DNA from: Castor canadensis
Taxonomy: Eukaryota > Chordata > Mammalia > Rodentia > Castoridae
Length of the DNA stretch: 64,000 nt
Reading direction: 5' to 3'
Assembly: GCF_047511655.1 (NCBI RefSeq)
Contig: NC_133397.1
Location: 128,982,308 to 129,046,307 of the forward strand
The position numbers were made by a program, and so were the translations under genes. Positions within the stretch are counted from its first letter, which is position 1. Each line of letters begins with the position of its first letter. Shown in pieces: positions 1 to 11,947 of the stretch. The notes under the pieces are model-generated. The model was not told where the DNA came from. It searched no databases and saw only the letters and a program-made list of their open reading frames with translations.

Positions 1-762
1 CTAATGAAACTGACTTGGACTTTGGACCTCTACAATTACGAGAATAAATCTTTACTGTTTTAAGTCGCTAGAATAGATATTTGTCACAGGTGACATTCAC
101 AAAAATGGTAAGTGAACAAAGCATTTATATATGGCTGCATTTACATGACATAAAAACAGGCAAAACTAATTTACAGTTTTTAGTCAGGGCAGGAATTATT
201 TCTGGGGAGAAGACAGTGTTAAAATAGGGGAAGAAGGACTTTGGGGTACTCATAATGCTGTGTTTTGATTTGAGGGCTGGCAATAAGGGTGTTTAATTTG
301 GTCAAACCCTTACTTGTGCACTCTTGTTATGTATAGTTTATACAGTTTTAAAAACTGGTGCTTCTTAGACACATCGAGTTTATAATCTGCCAGGTAAGAT
401 ACACACATATTCAAGAGGGGGAAAATATTTAGTAAGTAAAAACTCTTTGTCAATAACTCTAAAGATTTTGTTTCTTTCTTCAAAAGACTAAAAAGTGTTG
501 ATGACTGGTAACATACAATGATGACTTTTAAATGCTGAAGATAATTAGCCTTGCTATGCCTTGATCCTAGGACTATAAATTACAAACACACAAGTAAAAC
601 CACATTTTCTGAAATAATAGTAAACAAAGGAGAATGACAGTAATACATACCAAATGACCAAAATGTCTTTTGGCTTTAACATTCTCAAAAGTAGTAAAAA
701 TGGTGATAAGAATCTCCCTATAGATAATCAATATAAAAACAATTTATAAAACACATCAGAAT

Positions 763-768
763 TTTATT
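763..768 (-). promoter_or_regulatory. DR1: Candidate distal poly(A) signal of DR1
   Basis: AATAAA on the minus strand, about 1.8 kb after the stop. A second copy lies at 2078-2073. Either could end a long form, and the repeat-free sequence continuing left of it suggests still more distal sites. Confidence 0.35.
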
Positions 769-2320
769 GCTTGAAGAATACAGCATATGAAATCACAAGA
801 ATATCAAATGAAAATTCACTAGGCTTTAAACATATAGTACATTATCAGATGCAGGAAATTATTAACCAACCTGAAGTCTGCATCAGAAAGAAAAATGCCT
901 ACGGCTGTGTACTTGAGGAAGTACGAGGGTGTTACAGTGCAATCAGAAAAGCAACACTTACTAACTTACTCTTTCTCTAGACTACACTACCTTTGGTACT
1001 TAAAACTTTTTAAAAAACAATGCCTTCTATCTTGTCCAAACATACTTCATGGATATGATATCCAGGAAGTAACGTGAAGTAATTTCAACTTGAAGCATTC
1101 AGCAAAACTATTAACCTTCTGGTTATATGGGGGAAGTGTATTTGATAACTGTCTTTTCTAAGACTGAAAAGTGTGATCATTAAGAAGTCTAATACTTAGA
1201 AACTTCACTTACTTAGCTCTCCAATTACAATTGGAGTCCTGGCACCTAGAGTCTATATTTGGGCTTGGTGACTACAGAAATTCAAATGACTTGGCAATTG
1301 ACAGGAATTTAATTACTTCGTATTATCTTAAGTGACTTTTCCTTTCTGCCTCCAAAATACAAACACTGTGCCGTTTTTCCAATCCAATGGATTCCTGCAA
1401 CAATCACAACCAAACTTTTATCTACTGAAACCAAATTAAAACTTCTCCCTTTTAATGAAACTACTTATACTCTACATAGGGCCGGTCAGCTGACATACTT
1501 TCTTAAACAAAAGCAAACTTCTGTTAAAGCTGTCTAAATGATGAAGGAAACAACGGTGCCAGGTCAGAAGGCAGCACTGCACTGTAGGCTATCTAGTCAA
1601 GAAAATGTAAAGGTAATGCTAAAAACAAAACTAAGTAAACTACAAGTTCAACTCTAAAAAGCCCTTTTCCAAAGCAAGCATGCTCCTTTGCTTTCTTTCT
1701 TTAGCTAGCAAAGGTTTCAATGTTCATCTCAGTTAAACCAATGGAACCTCAGCAATCATTCCCCAAGTCTCACTATAGACATGAGGAATATAAGCACGGA
1801 TTAACAAGCAAGTAATACTCTGAACGATTCCCAAACTGGAGTGAACAGTAAGGATCATGGCAGTCCTCAAAACCGGGCAGTCTTTGAAATGTAATAGTGT
1901 AGCTCCAGATAAATTACATCATAATAAAACTAATTTTTACCTCCACACAAAACAAAAACAAAATAAAAAACGTAACTCAAAAAAATTTAACTACTATCAA
2001 ACACACTCTTCCACGTTTTTGAATGTCTTTTTGAGGTTTCTCTAGACAAGTCTGTTTATCTGAGCATATATATTTATTGCCTGTATACATATGTATATAT
2101 ACTCATTTTAAAAGACAAAAAAAATTCAGATACTATAGAACTGAACTCTTTTTTTTTCACCAACCTGATCCAATGTATTCTGCATCACACCCCACCCCAC
2201 CTAATTTAAAATTCCCAATTTTAGTTTTGTTAAAAGGGCAAAGGAAATGCAAATGCAGATTAAGAGCTTCTGTATAAATTTCACTGTATTTTTATAAACT
2301 TGAAGTTTTCTGTAACACTG

Positions 2321-2326
2321 TTTATT
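2321..2326 (-). promoter_or_regulatory. DR1: Candidate proximal poly(A) signal of DR1
   Basis: AATAAA on the minus strand, about 265 bases after the stop codon. It is the first canonical hexamer downstream of DR1 and could end a short mRNA form. Cleavage would fall near 2300. Confidence 0.4.
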
Positions 2327-2590
2327 GATCAAATAAAGGGCTCACTGCTATCCAAAATTTCATAAACACCATTAAAAATTCAAAATTGATATTATACTGA
2401 ACCTTAAATTTTCAATAGTTCAAAGAGACAATCTTTACATATATAGCACACAATATATGAAACTCAACAGCAGACCCTAGAATACCAATGGCAAGTCCAC
2501 CAAGATGCATACAAAATTACAGATAAGCATTTTTTCACTTTTCTTGTGCAAGGAAACATGTATAGAGGAAACAGAACTCGGCTGGTGGGT

Positions 2591-2737
2591 TCAGATATCG
2601 TCATCATCTTCCTCATCTTGGGAAGACCCCGCTTGATTGGACGCGCTGGCTGAGGCGGCTGCCAGCTGGGCCTGTTGGGCGGCCTGCTGCATTTGAAGCC
2701 ACTCCTGTTGGGCCAATTCTGCTTGCTGCTGTCTGGC
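2591..2737 (-). CDS. DR1: DR1 coding exon 3 (residues 129-176 and stop)
   Basis: The acceptor cag lies at 2740-2738 and the stop TGA at 2593-2591. It codes 48 residues starting ARQQQAELAQQEW: first a Gln/Ala-rich amphipathic stretch containing QMQQAAQQAQ, then a Ser/Ala linker, then the acidic tail with a run of four Asp and a final Ile. The Gln/Ala region is the part linked to repression and TBP contact in family studies. Confidence 0.95.
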   Translation of the reverse strand, partial: ARQQQAELAQQEWLQMQQAAQQAQLAAASASASNQAGSSQDEEDDDDI

Positions 2738-5700
2738 CTGAATGTCAAAACATAGACACAAATAACAACTGTTTGAGCCCACAATCAATACACTTTGGTT
2801 AAATACAAGTTAAGCCAATGACAGACTTAGTCATTATTAAACTTGGGTCTTTTCACACTACTATATAATTGTGGTACATCTGGAAAGCAAGAACCCCACA
2901 ACCTTTTAGCTCAGTTAAAGAAACTGCAAAGGCTGACGGGGAAATCACAGCAGTCTCTCTTTGCTTCCTGTCCCTGTGATTCTTTTCTCCTTTCTTCTGT
3001 CCCCTCAAGTCACAATCTTGATGTAAACATTTTCAATATACAGGTGTTTCTGTGGCTTACAAGTTCTCTAGTACAGTAGCCCTAAGTCTTAGGGAAAAGT
3101 ACTGCATGTAAATGGAATAACTACCCAGACATTGTTCACTTACTTTCCTATCACAATTCCCTACCCTACTGCTTCAGAAGAAATCAGAATGTAAAACGTT
3201 TCCCGAATGTATGATGTACTTCTCATCCTGTTATCTTTACTCTTGCTGACACTCATTCTACCTGAAAGATCCTGATTTCCACCTTGAAATCAAACTGAAA
3301 TACTGCTTTCTCCTCCGGCATGAGTGTTGCCAGGAGACAGAAAGAACTGAATGTAAAGGACTGTTAACCAAGTGTAAAGTTGTTGTAAGAGGCAACAGAA
3401 AAGGCAAGACATTACAGAATGGCAATTACAGAGAGCAGCCACCAAGGACAAGGGAAAAAAGTAGAAATTAAAAACTTGTAAGTTTAGAGGAACAAGTAAA
3501 GTACACAGATCTGAAACTCAGACCTCTGAGGAGGCATGAATCAGCTGACACTAATGCACCTGCATTTCTAGGAGGAGCCCTAAGTTGGGATCCACACCCC
3601 TAAGGAGAGGGCACAGGCTCAGGCTGGCTCTTTAAGTATTAGGGAAAATGTGAACTGGATTCAGTTTCTGCTACAGGACAAACTGATGAAGCCATGGTAA
3701 AGAAGTGCTCCTGGGGTGTGGTACAATATACCTATACTATAATCCTAGCACTTGCTGGGTGGAGGCAGGAGGACTAAGTTCTACACCAGTTTGGGCTATA
3801 CAGTAGCAAGACCATGTCTCAAAAAACAAAACAGAAAGATTCAAATGTTTTTTTTTTTTTGATGATATTAGGGTTGATTTTTTTCTAATGTTTTGTTTTG
3901 AAATGGCAATGGGAGGGGTGGTTGGTGGAGTGGCTCAAGTGGTAGAGCTCCTGACGAGTGAGTGTGTATCCCTGAGTTCAAGCCCCACTAGCACCAAAAA
4001 AACAAAAAACAAACAAACAAAAACACTTGAAATGGCAGTGGGGTTTGAAGACAGGGCCTCAATTTGCCAGTCAGGTAGTCCACCATGCCCCCAACTCAAA
4101 TGCTTTGTCAAGTAAAACAAACTGACTGTTCTGGCTGCAGAACAAGAGCTATGGAGTTAATATGGAAGTTTATCTAAAATGATACTTCTCAGTTCTAATG
4201 GTTACTACAGTACCTTGTACAAAACCTCACTTCTATTCAATCTAAATAAAACTCTTCCAATTTTAAATGAGAGGCTAGAACTTAGTAAGGGAAAAAAGAA
4301 AAAAAAAGCCAGGTGTGGTAGCCTATAATCCTAGCACTCAAGATACTGAGGAAGGAAGACCTGGGGTTTGAAGCCAGACTGGCTACATAGCAAGACCTGG
4401 TCTCCAACAAACAGAACGAATCAAGAACAAATGGCCTTGCTAACTTCTCTCATTTAAAAACAAAAAAACAAAACATAAGGATATTAGTACTTGATGCTAA
4501 TCCTTCACAGACTAGGTATTAGAAAAAAGAAAAATTTTCTCCCTTTCTCTGCTCTACTAGCCTCTAAAATTTTTTACGACTAGAATGTTTTAAAAGATAT
4601 AGTAAGACCCAATTTAACTACAAAGTGTATGTTAATCACATTTTCCTTGTACACCACTCCTCATGAAATCTGCTAATAGCATTTTTTTTTTCTCTTTCTC
4701 TCTCTTTTTCTTTCATGGGATTGGGGTTTGAACTCAGGGCTTCACACTTTCAAGGCAGGTGTTCTGCCGCTTATGCCACAGCTCCAAGCCAGTGTTTTCT
4801 CACTAGAACATCACTTCAAAGCTTACGGACTTTAGGAATACTTTTCATTCTTTTAAATGGTCAAAGTAGAATCTCAGCAGTTACCTGGAGCTGCTCTCTT
4901 TAGAACACAGGCCTCTGCAGTTGTTAATGTCACACAACCAGAGTCTAAGTATCAGACACTACTAGTAATCATGCAATTACCCAAAGTCCCCGACATGTAC
5001 ATTGACTTAGGAAGTGATTTCAGAAACCAGTGTGATTTGTTAGCAAACAGCAGATTTCAGATGTATACTTGAAAATGCCATCACTTACTTTTGCAAATAA
5101 CTCCTGTTGCTGTCTCAACAACTCTTCTTCAGGAATGCCAAGGTTTTCCAAACGAGAACTTGCCTTTCTTCTTTTTAACGCTACTGTCTTGCATTCTTGT
5201 AAGACTTCTTTTACTTCACTGATGTAAGAGCCAAAGCCCAAACTTTCTAGTGCTAGAGAAATGAAGACACGAAAGGTAATAAAATACAGCTTCCCTGACT
5301 ATGGAACCTGAAGTTTTATGGGGTTCCCCCCTTGGTGGGTGTGGAGTGCTGCTTTCTAATAATTTCACCTATTTTATAGTTGCATAGCAATCGTCTGGGT
5401 GACTGAGGTGAATATTTTTACCAACTTTGTTAATATTAGATTGTAAATACGTTAAAACGTATGCAACATTTCAAGGCTCGTGCATTCATTTTTCCTTCTT
5501 TTTTCTAATTTGTAAAAGACCATAGCATTTTGTGTGAGGATTTAAAAAGTGTGCAGAACTGGAGGTATGGCTCAAGTGGGAGGGTGCCTGCCTAGCAAGC
5601 ATGAAAGGCCCTGAGTGAGTTCAAAACCCCAGTTCCATTAAAACAAAACAAACATAATAATAATGATTTAAAAAAAAAAAGTGTAATGTGATAATACCTG

Positions 5701-8700
5701 GTTTAGTAAGAAAAATATCTTAGCCAGATGCCAGTGGCTCATGCCACTAGCTATTCAGAAGGATCATGGTTCAAAGCCAGCCCAGGCAAATAGTTCAAAA
5801 AGACCCTATCTCAGAAATACCCAACACAAAACAGGGCTGGCAGAGTGGCTCAAGTGGTAGAGCACCTGCCTAGCAAGTGTGAAGCCCTGAATTCAAACCC
5901 CAGTGCTACCCCCTACCCCCCAAAAGTTTACTGTACTGCTTATAGTAAGTTGCTTCTTAAAGAATTCAGAAAAGGCAACTATTTGGAATATATTTGTTAA
6001 TAACAGCTTGTGTCATTTGGCTGAGAAAAAGTAGGCTGATAACACATGAAAGAACAGGTAAGTTTTTTCTTTCATCCAATATACCAGTTTAGGTTGTGAT
6101 GGTGCACACCTGTAATCCCAGCACTTGGGAGGCTGAGGCAGGAAGATGGAAGAGTTTGAAGCCAATAGGCTACTAGGAGTAGCGTGTCTCAAAAAAATTT
6201 TTTTTTAATTTCAAAATAAAATATGTGATGTGTAGTACCTTTACAAATGTGTAAGTCATCATTCTCTTAATTTCTGCTTTTTGTGGGAAACGTGCAATGT
6301 ATTTCACTTAAAAAGCATGATGAGGACGCAGGCCAGTGACTCCTTGGCCCATCAGTTTGGCAAAGATTTCTGAAGACCTTGGAGAACCAGGTCCCCCATG
6401 ACACCACTACTCCCAGGGATCCAGGTCAGCAAAAAGAGGTTAATGGCAGGGAAGAAGCCAAGTCTTTATATCCTACTAGGACCCACCACAATGGCAACAC
6501 TTAGCAAGTAACTGTCGGGTGACAGGAGGGGAAAAAAACAAAACAAAAAGTTTGGGCAGAGGATGTAACTCAATGACAGAACATTTGCCTAGTGTGTTAG
6601 GCCCTGGGTTCCAGCCCCAGCATGTACCATACTCCTGGAAAAACACGATTTAAAGACAAGCAAGCCAGGCACAATGGCTTGTATTTGTAACCCCAGCTAT
6701 TCGGGAAGCAGAGATCAGAAGGATGCAGGTTCAAGGCTAGTCTGGGCAAAGTGAGACCCACCTCAATCAACAATCCAGGGGGTGGGTGAAGGCCTATGGT
6801 CCCAGCTACCCAGGAAGCCACAGGTAGGTGGATTTTGTCAGCTCTGCACAAAAACAGGAAACCCTACTGGAAAAATAACTAAAGCAAAAAAGGGCTGGAG
6901 GTTGTGGCTCAAGTGCTAGAGCTCCTGCCTAGCAAGTACTAGGCCTGAGTTCAAACCCCAGTGCCACCAAAAAAAAAAATTTGTATAACTGACAATTGAG
7001 GCAACACAAAATGTCATTCTCACTATTATTATAACTCATCTGCAATCACTCAGTTCCTCTGATTTCAAAACCATTTCACATCTACTTTCCAAACTAGATT
7101 GTGGTTTTGGCTTTACAGCAAAGCTACTCAATGTGTGGCCCATGGACCTGTACCAGCTGTGTTTGTAATGGTTGTTGCTGGTAAGATGTAATGGTTGTTG
7201 TGATGAGGTAAGAATGCAAACTCAAAGTATTCAAGGACTTTTATGACAACTTGACAGTAATTTTATGTCCACTGAATCTACTGAAAAAAATTTTACTGTT
7301 CTATTTTTTCACTGCTTTTCCAGAGATCCCTTTTTATTATATTTTTCAAAAGCACCAACATAGGAGGGGCTTGAATTAAGAAAAAAAGTCCTTAACACAG
7401 ACAGCATGGAGCAATTCACTGACTGAATCAGCAAATTTTCAGTGACTTTTTCAAACTTTCACTACTTTCAGTTGCTCTTCTCATAAATGTGAAAAAAAAA
7501 GTAGCAAGAGATTAGCCAGTATCATTTCAAACATTATTTAATTGGGGTTTTGTAAAGGCATCGTGATGTAATGTTAAACATAACCTTCAGCTTTATGTTT
7601 TAATTTTTAGAATTAGTATTTATTGCAGCATATTTCACGTAAGGTTCTCAAGCCCCGACTGATTCTCAACACTTGCAAGGTCTACTTGAAATAAGCATTA
7701 TTCATATGTAAACGGGGAAGTCTGCTAACAGATCTGCCTAAGGCCAGAGAATTTCCAGTACTGAACTTACAGCACTTGATTTTCAATGTCTGTTCTTTTC
7801 ATAATGCAACAGAACATGTTAGCATTTATTGAAGAATATGTGTTTACATTAAACAGGAATGAAATAAAAAACAGGAATAAGCCAGTGGCCAGTGGCTCAT
7901 GCCTGTAACCCTAGCTACTCAGGAGGCAGAGATCAGGAGGCTCTTGGTTGAAAGCCAGCCCAGGGAAATAGTTTGAGAGACCCTATCTCGAAAAAACCCA
8001 TCACACACACACACACACAAGGGCTGGTGGAGTGTCCCTGAGTTCAAACTCCAGTAAGGGGTGGGGGTGGGGGGGCAGAAATAGGAATGAAAAAAAAAAC
8101 ACCTTCAACCCCTTGAAACTCCCTTTATCTGTGTGTCTGTAACTTCAATTCCAAGTCTACTTTCTTAAACTCAAAACAACCAAAACACAAAGAAAGATTG
8201 TTTTAAGCTAAGTTTTGATGTTTCATATGTTTACTGGTGACAAAATTATTTCAATCTTAATCTGCATTTTACAGAACTACTTAATTTGTTTTAACAAAGT
8301 AAAGCCAGGTAGCAACTGAAGAAGTAAAATGGACTGAAGCAAAGCCTTAAAAAAACCGAAGGTTCAGCATGTGAGAAAAATGTGATTTAATAAAACATAA
8401 ATGTACTTATCATTCCACATGGATAAATCCTACATTCCTAAATAACCAACACTGACAGAAAAGCATTTCTTTAAAAACCAGGGGCTGGCAGAGTGGCTCA
8501 AGCAGTAAGACTGCCTGCTTAGCGAGTGTGAGGCCCTGAGTTCAAACCCTAGCACTGCCAAAAAAAACAAAAAACAAAAAAAATCTTTAATCCCTCAAAA
8601 CTTTTAAGTCCATTTATAAACTTTTATCCCATTTACATTCACCTAAGTTCTTTTTTTCTTTTTAAATTGCTTTCTTTTTTGGGCAGTACTCGGGATTGAA

Positions 8701-11312
8701 CTCAGGGCCTCATGCTTGATAGGCAGGTGGTCTACAACTTAAACCACTCCACCAGCCTCCTCAAACTTCTTTAAATTAAATCATAAAAGTGTAAAGTTTA
8801 CTTCCCCAACTGGAGCACATTTTACGGATTCTTTCCCCTAACAGCAGCAAAGTTACAAGAAAAAAACAGGTAAATGTATGATTGCAACAGGTCAATAAAT
8901 AATTTTTTTGTGCTACTGGAGTTTGAACTCAGGGTCTGGACCTTCTAAGCAGGCACTCTACCACTGTGAGCTACAACCCCAGCCCAATAAATGATTCTTT
9001 AAAAATTAAGAGATCTGGGGCTGGCAGAGTGGCTTAAGTTGGGGAGCACCTGCCTAACAAGCATGAGACCCTGAGTTCGAGCCCTAGTACCCCCCCCTCA
9101 AAATTTAATAGATCCTCATTGCACAAAGGCAAATGCTCTTTTGCTAACTTTGTGACTCATACATTAGCCTGAAGTTAGCATAAACCCTGCTTGCTACAGC
9201 TGCACTTTTATTCCATCTTGTCAATCAGAAATCTAAATATATCCTAGAAAAGAATAAACTCTCCCCCAAGAAGACAGACTGTAATGTGTTATGAGACTTT
9301 TGGAACAGTCCCCACTACCATAGTGTAAACAAACATTTTAGGCAGATTCTGTTGAAATCTTTAGCAGCTTTCATTAAAAAGGTAATGTTGACAAAAGGTT
9401 CTTTTTCTAAGAGCTGTAAAAGGAAATTACATCTGTCTGTGTTGGATAATCGTTTGAAAGACTTATGACAGCAATCACACATACAATGTAAAAATAAAAA
9501 CGCAAAAGAAGAAAAGTGGACAGCTTGTTTTTCATTTTCTAGCTTTCAGAATCAAACATGCCGCAGGGTGTGACAGTGCCTACAATTCCAGCACTGGGAG
9601 GCTGAGGCAGGAACATGGGACTGGGCTATATAACCCTAATGCCACCCACCAAAAGAATCAAATATACTGGACTGGAGGAGTGGCTCCAGCAGTAGAGTGC
9701 TTGCTTTGCAAGCCTAGAGCTCAAGCCCCAGTCCCACCTCCCACCAAAAAAAAAGAACCAAATACGCAGTTTTTCTACTATTTGATGAAATGGCAGATTG
9801 AGTACACGTCCTCATTGGAATGAAATGGCAGAGTACACAGGTGTACACATGTACACACAAAAAGACTCGCGCAGCTGTATGCAGAGATGCAGGTATGTGT
9901 ACATGCCCACTGAACCCAGGGCCCTCAGGAGCTGGGCAAGCTCTCTGCAGCTGTCGTTGGGCCTAGCAGGGGGTATTTTAAATCCACCTTCAGGATGTCA
10001 TAAAGAATCCAAAGTGAATCACTTAACCCTCTGTGAACACTGACAGTGAAGAGGTGGGTATGATCAATATGAGCAGATGTGTTCTCCACTTGACAGTCAC
10101 AGCAAAGTCAAACTTTTAGAAAGTGAAACTACAACAGGCAATGGCAGAGAACTAGCACAGGTACGATTAAACAACTTTTTTCTGACTTCAAAAACAATCA
10201 AATGGTTGCAATTTTAATTTATTACAAAAGACAAGTTATCACATAAAACTGAATACAACTTCCTAAGAGTACATGTAAAAGAAAAGTCACAGAAAGTGCT
10301 TCCCAAGACACTGCAGCTAGTCGTTATGTCGCCCCTCCCAGAAACCATCACAACAGTCTTCCAAATCCATACCGCTGGACTAAATCCCTCCCAAGATAAG
10401 GCAGAAGTTCTGAAACTTTTGCAAGTGCTTTCAATAAAAGCTTAAGTGTATACATATATCCAATGGGACGGCAGCAGGAAGGGATAGGAAAATGTTCCCT
10501 TTAAAAAAATATTTTAGCAGGGTGTGACGGTACCCGCCTGTAATCCCAGCACTCAAAGGCTGAGGCAGAATTATTAAGAGTTGGATCAGCCTAGCCTACA
10601 TAGTGAGATCCTGTCTCAAAGAAAGTAAAGTCAGCTTTTATATAACCTTCCAATCCAAGCCTTTAAAACATACCTCTAACGAACAAGGCAAGCAACATCA
10701 CTTTTTTTTTAATTTTAAAGGAAAACACTTATTTATGGCGGTTCTGGAGCTTGGACTCGGGTGCTTCACTTGCTAGGCAGGCGCCCTATCACCTCACCGC
10801 ACCTGCAGCCCCTACTTCCCTCTTTCAGAAGACGACAGGAGTTGTCCGGTGGCCTGCGGATGAGCATTCCACCATCAGACCACAGAGCAGGTGACAAACT
10901 CCCCTTCCTTGACGGGATCAACTTTCCGATGAGCACGCGCGCCTTACGCGAGTCCGCCCCCAAGGAATCGAACCCAGGGCCTTGCGCATGCGGGTCAGGT
11001 GCCCATCACCGAGACACAGACGGCCACCTCTGGGGTCAGCGGTGAGAAGGCGATGGGTCCCTCCCCGGGGACCCCACTGAGGCCCCACCTACCCTGGATG
11101 ACGTGCTCCGGGGAGATGGTCTTCTTCTCCGACTTGTTGCAGATCTCGTTGGCCTCCGAGGACACGAGGTGGATGAACTCGGTGCAGCAGTTCACCACCA
11201 GCTCCCGCGCGTCGTTGGCCACGCGCACGTTGGGCAGAGTCTCTTTGATCATCTTGTTGATAGCCGCCCTGGGGATCGTCAGGTCGTCGTCGTTGCCCGA
11301 CGAGGAGGCCAT
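2591..11312 (-). CDS. DR1: DR1 / NC2-beta, complete CDS in three coding exons (176 aa)
   Basis: The CDS is join(11312..11093, 5252..5089, 2737..2591) on the complement. It encodes 176 residues, the usual mammalian DR1 length. DR1 (negative cofactor 2 beta) pairs with DRAP1 through histone folds, binds TBP on promoter DNA and blocks TFIIA/TFIIB entry; it is also a subunit of the ATAC acetyltransferase complex. It acts in the nucleus. In the sequence, residues about 10-75 form the histone fold (ends SPEHVIQ), residues 76-100 continue it (SYISEVKEVLQECK), then comes a basic stretch (LKRRKASSR), a Gln/Ala-rich helix (about 128-160) and an acidic tail ending DEEDDDDI. Both introns have GT-AG ends and the joins restore frame exactly. 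The start is the only ATG in frame at the known N-terminus, with G at -3 and +4. Residue 50 is Val where I remember Ile in human. There is no frameshift or premature stop, so this is the functional gene and not a retrocopy. Confidence 0.97.
2738..5088. repeat. DR1 intron 2: mostly unique sequence plus five SINEs
   Basis: No exon-like sequence is seen in this intron. SINEs: B1-like 3703-3838 (+), ID-like 3914-4000 (+), ID-like 4030-4105 (-), B1-like 4305-4420 (+) and ID-like 4685-4795 (-). The first kilobase after exon 3 has no young repeat. The segment 4860-4990 has weak MIR-like similarity. Confidence 0.75.
5089..5252 (-). CDS. DR1: DR1 coding exon 2 (residues 74-128)
   Basis: The acceptor is ttctctag at 5260-5253 and the donor is gtaagt from 5088. 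The first two bases complete Ala74 with the G of exon 1, and then 54 codons read from LESLGFGSYI to QQQELFAK. The exon covers the end of the histone fold and its C-terminal helix, which in the NC2-TBP-DNA structure helps grip DNA, followed by the basic linker with LKRRKASSR. Phase is 1 in and 0 out. Confidence 0.96.
5253..11092. repeat. DR1 intron 1: dense SINE field
   Basis: Members: ID-like 5550-5645 (+); composite 5720-5930 (+); B1-like 6090-6210 (+); ID-like 6555-6635 (+); composite 6660-6985 (+); composite 7880-8070 (+), whose linker has become a CA run; ID-like 8483-8575 (+), 8665-8760 (-), 8908-8990 (-) and 9013-9100 (+); B1-like 9550-9650 (+) then ID-like 9665-9755 (+); B1-like 10515-10625 (+); ID-like 10730-10815 (-) and a diverged one about 10955-11035 (-). 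A MIR-like fossil lies about 7650-7770. The stretches 7000-7870 and 9110-9540 look unique and AT rich. Confidence 0.75.
5720..5930 (+). repeat. Composite SINE (B1-like head joined to ID-like tail), typical copy
   Basis: The left half reads like a 7SL/B1-type element (agccagatgccagtggctca, then a segment like agctattcagaaggatcatg). A linker with ccaacacaaaaca joins it to a tRNA-type right half that carries box A-like tggctcaagtggtagagc and box B-like gttcaaaccc or attcaaacccc. The same arrangement recurs more than twenty times in the window, so it is one dimeric family and not chance insertion. B1/ID dimers are known in several non-murid rodent groups. Confidence 0.7.
11093..11312 (-). CDS. 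DR1: DR1 coding exon 1 (residues 1-73 plus first base of codon 74)
   Basis: This exon codes from MASSSGNDDD to SPEHVIQ and ends with one extra G before the donor gtaggt (11092-11087). It holds the first helices of the histone fold, the part that contacts DRAP1 and DNA. The ATG is at 11312-11310 in a good Kozak setting (gcgATGG). The exon sits inside the CpG island and is very GC rich, unlike exons 2 and 3. The reading frame stays open upstream of the ATG for about 60 codons, but that stretch has no ATG and looks like GC-rich 5' UTR. Confidence 0.96.
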
Positions 11313-11885
11313 CGCGCCTCGCGACCCGAAGACGCCAGCGACCGGTCCCCGGGCGGCCCGGGGCTGCGGGGTGCACGGGTAGGAGGGGGCGGGCTCCCGA
11401 GGGCGGGAACGGCGAGGCCTGAGACTCGGGGCGTCCGAGGGCGTTGGGGACCCGGGAACTCGGGGAACGTGAGTGGTGGGAGCCACCTCCACGTCCCCCG
11501 AGGGCGGGCGCTGACGTCTAACCGGACCTCAGCGGGGCCGGGGCAAGGTCCACGGCCGGGCCTCGCCGCGGTACCGGGCGGGCACCCCACGGGCTCGGCT
11601 CTACTGAGCCGGAGCCCCCACCGCCGCCGCCAGCAGTCCTTGCCGCCGCCTCGGCCAAACCATCCTTTCACACACCCGCGCTGCCGCCTCACAACATGTC
11701 GGCCGCCGCCAGAACCCCGACGGCCGCCTGGGAACGGATATGGACAGAGCCAAGCACGGGCAAAGCCGCACTGGCGGCCGTCTGGCCGAACGCAGGTCGT
11801 GAAAGCCGAGGCAGCGGTACCGGCGGTCCCTCCGGAGGCCGGAGAAGGAGGTTTGCGGGAAGCCGCTCCCGACACGCTTTGCGCC

Positions 11886-11947
11886 ACCGGAAGTCTCGGT
11901 CCCCCAGGTTCTACCCTCCCTTCCTCCCTCCTAGACTGACTTCCGGT
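11886..11947. promoter_or_regulatory. Pair of inverted ETS/GABP sites
   Basis: ACCGGAAGT occurs at 11886-11894 on the plus strand and ACTTCCGGT at 11939-11947, 53 bases apart start to start and in opposite directions. ETS (GABP) sites are common in CpG-island bidirectional promoters. The DR1 ATG is about 575 bases to the left. Confidence 0.6.

Larger units (their letters stand above)
1..2590 (-). other. DR1: DR1 3' UTR (extends to or beyond the window edge)
   Basis: The sequence from the DR1 stop to the window start is AT-rich and has no SINE, L1 or LTR that I can recognise, whereas the introns carry a SINE every few hundred bases. Such exclusion is typical of a long conserved 3' UTR. AATAAA signals read on the minus strand occur at 2326-2321, 2078-2073 and 768-763, so several poly(A) sites may be used. 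The short ORFs here (for example 771-980 and 2077-2277 on the plus strand) show no codon bias or known domain. The true 3' end cannot be fixed from sequence. Confidence 0.7.

Noticed and set aside
5550-5645. tRNA gene-like box A and box B sequences at many sites
   Set aside because: They belong to ID-like SINEs with A-rich tails and poor cloverleaf pairing, not to tRNA genes.
7981-8040. CRISPR-like or satellite repeat (short CA run and spaced SINE ends)
   Set aside because: It is a CA expansion in a SINE linker; repeats elsewhere are dispersed SINEs without regular spacing.
10995-11492. Longer DR1 N-terminus starting upstream at 11492
   Set aside because: The extension has no ATG, and the known DR1 start MASSSGND has a good Kozak context; the part after HVIQ reads into intron 1.
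11103-11939. 278-codon plus-strand ORF over the DR1 promoter, and 239-codon minus-strand ORF 11279-11998
   Set aside because: Both lie in the CpG island where stop codons are rare. Composition is Pro/Arg/Gly-rich with no domain, and the plus-strand ORF runs antisense through DR1 exon 1.
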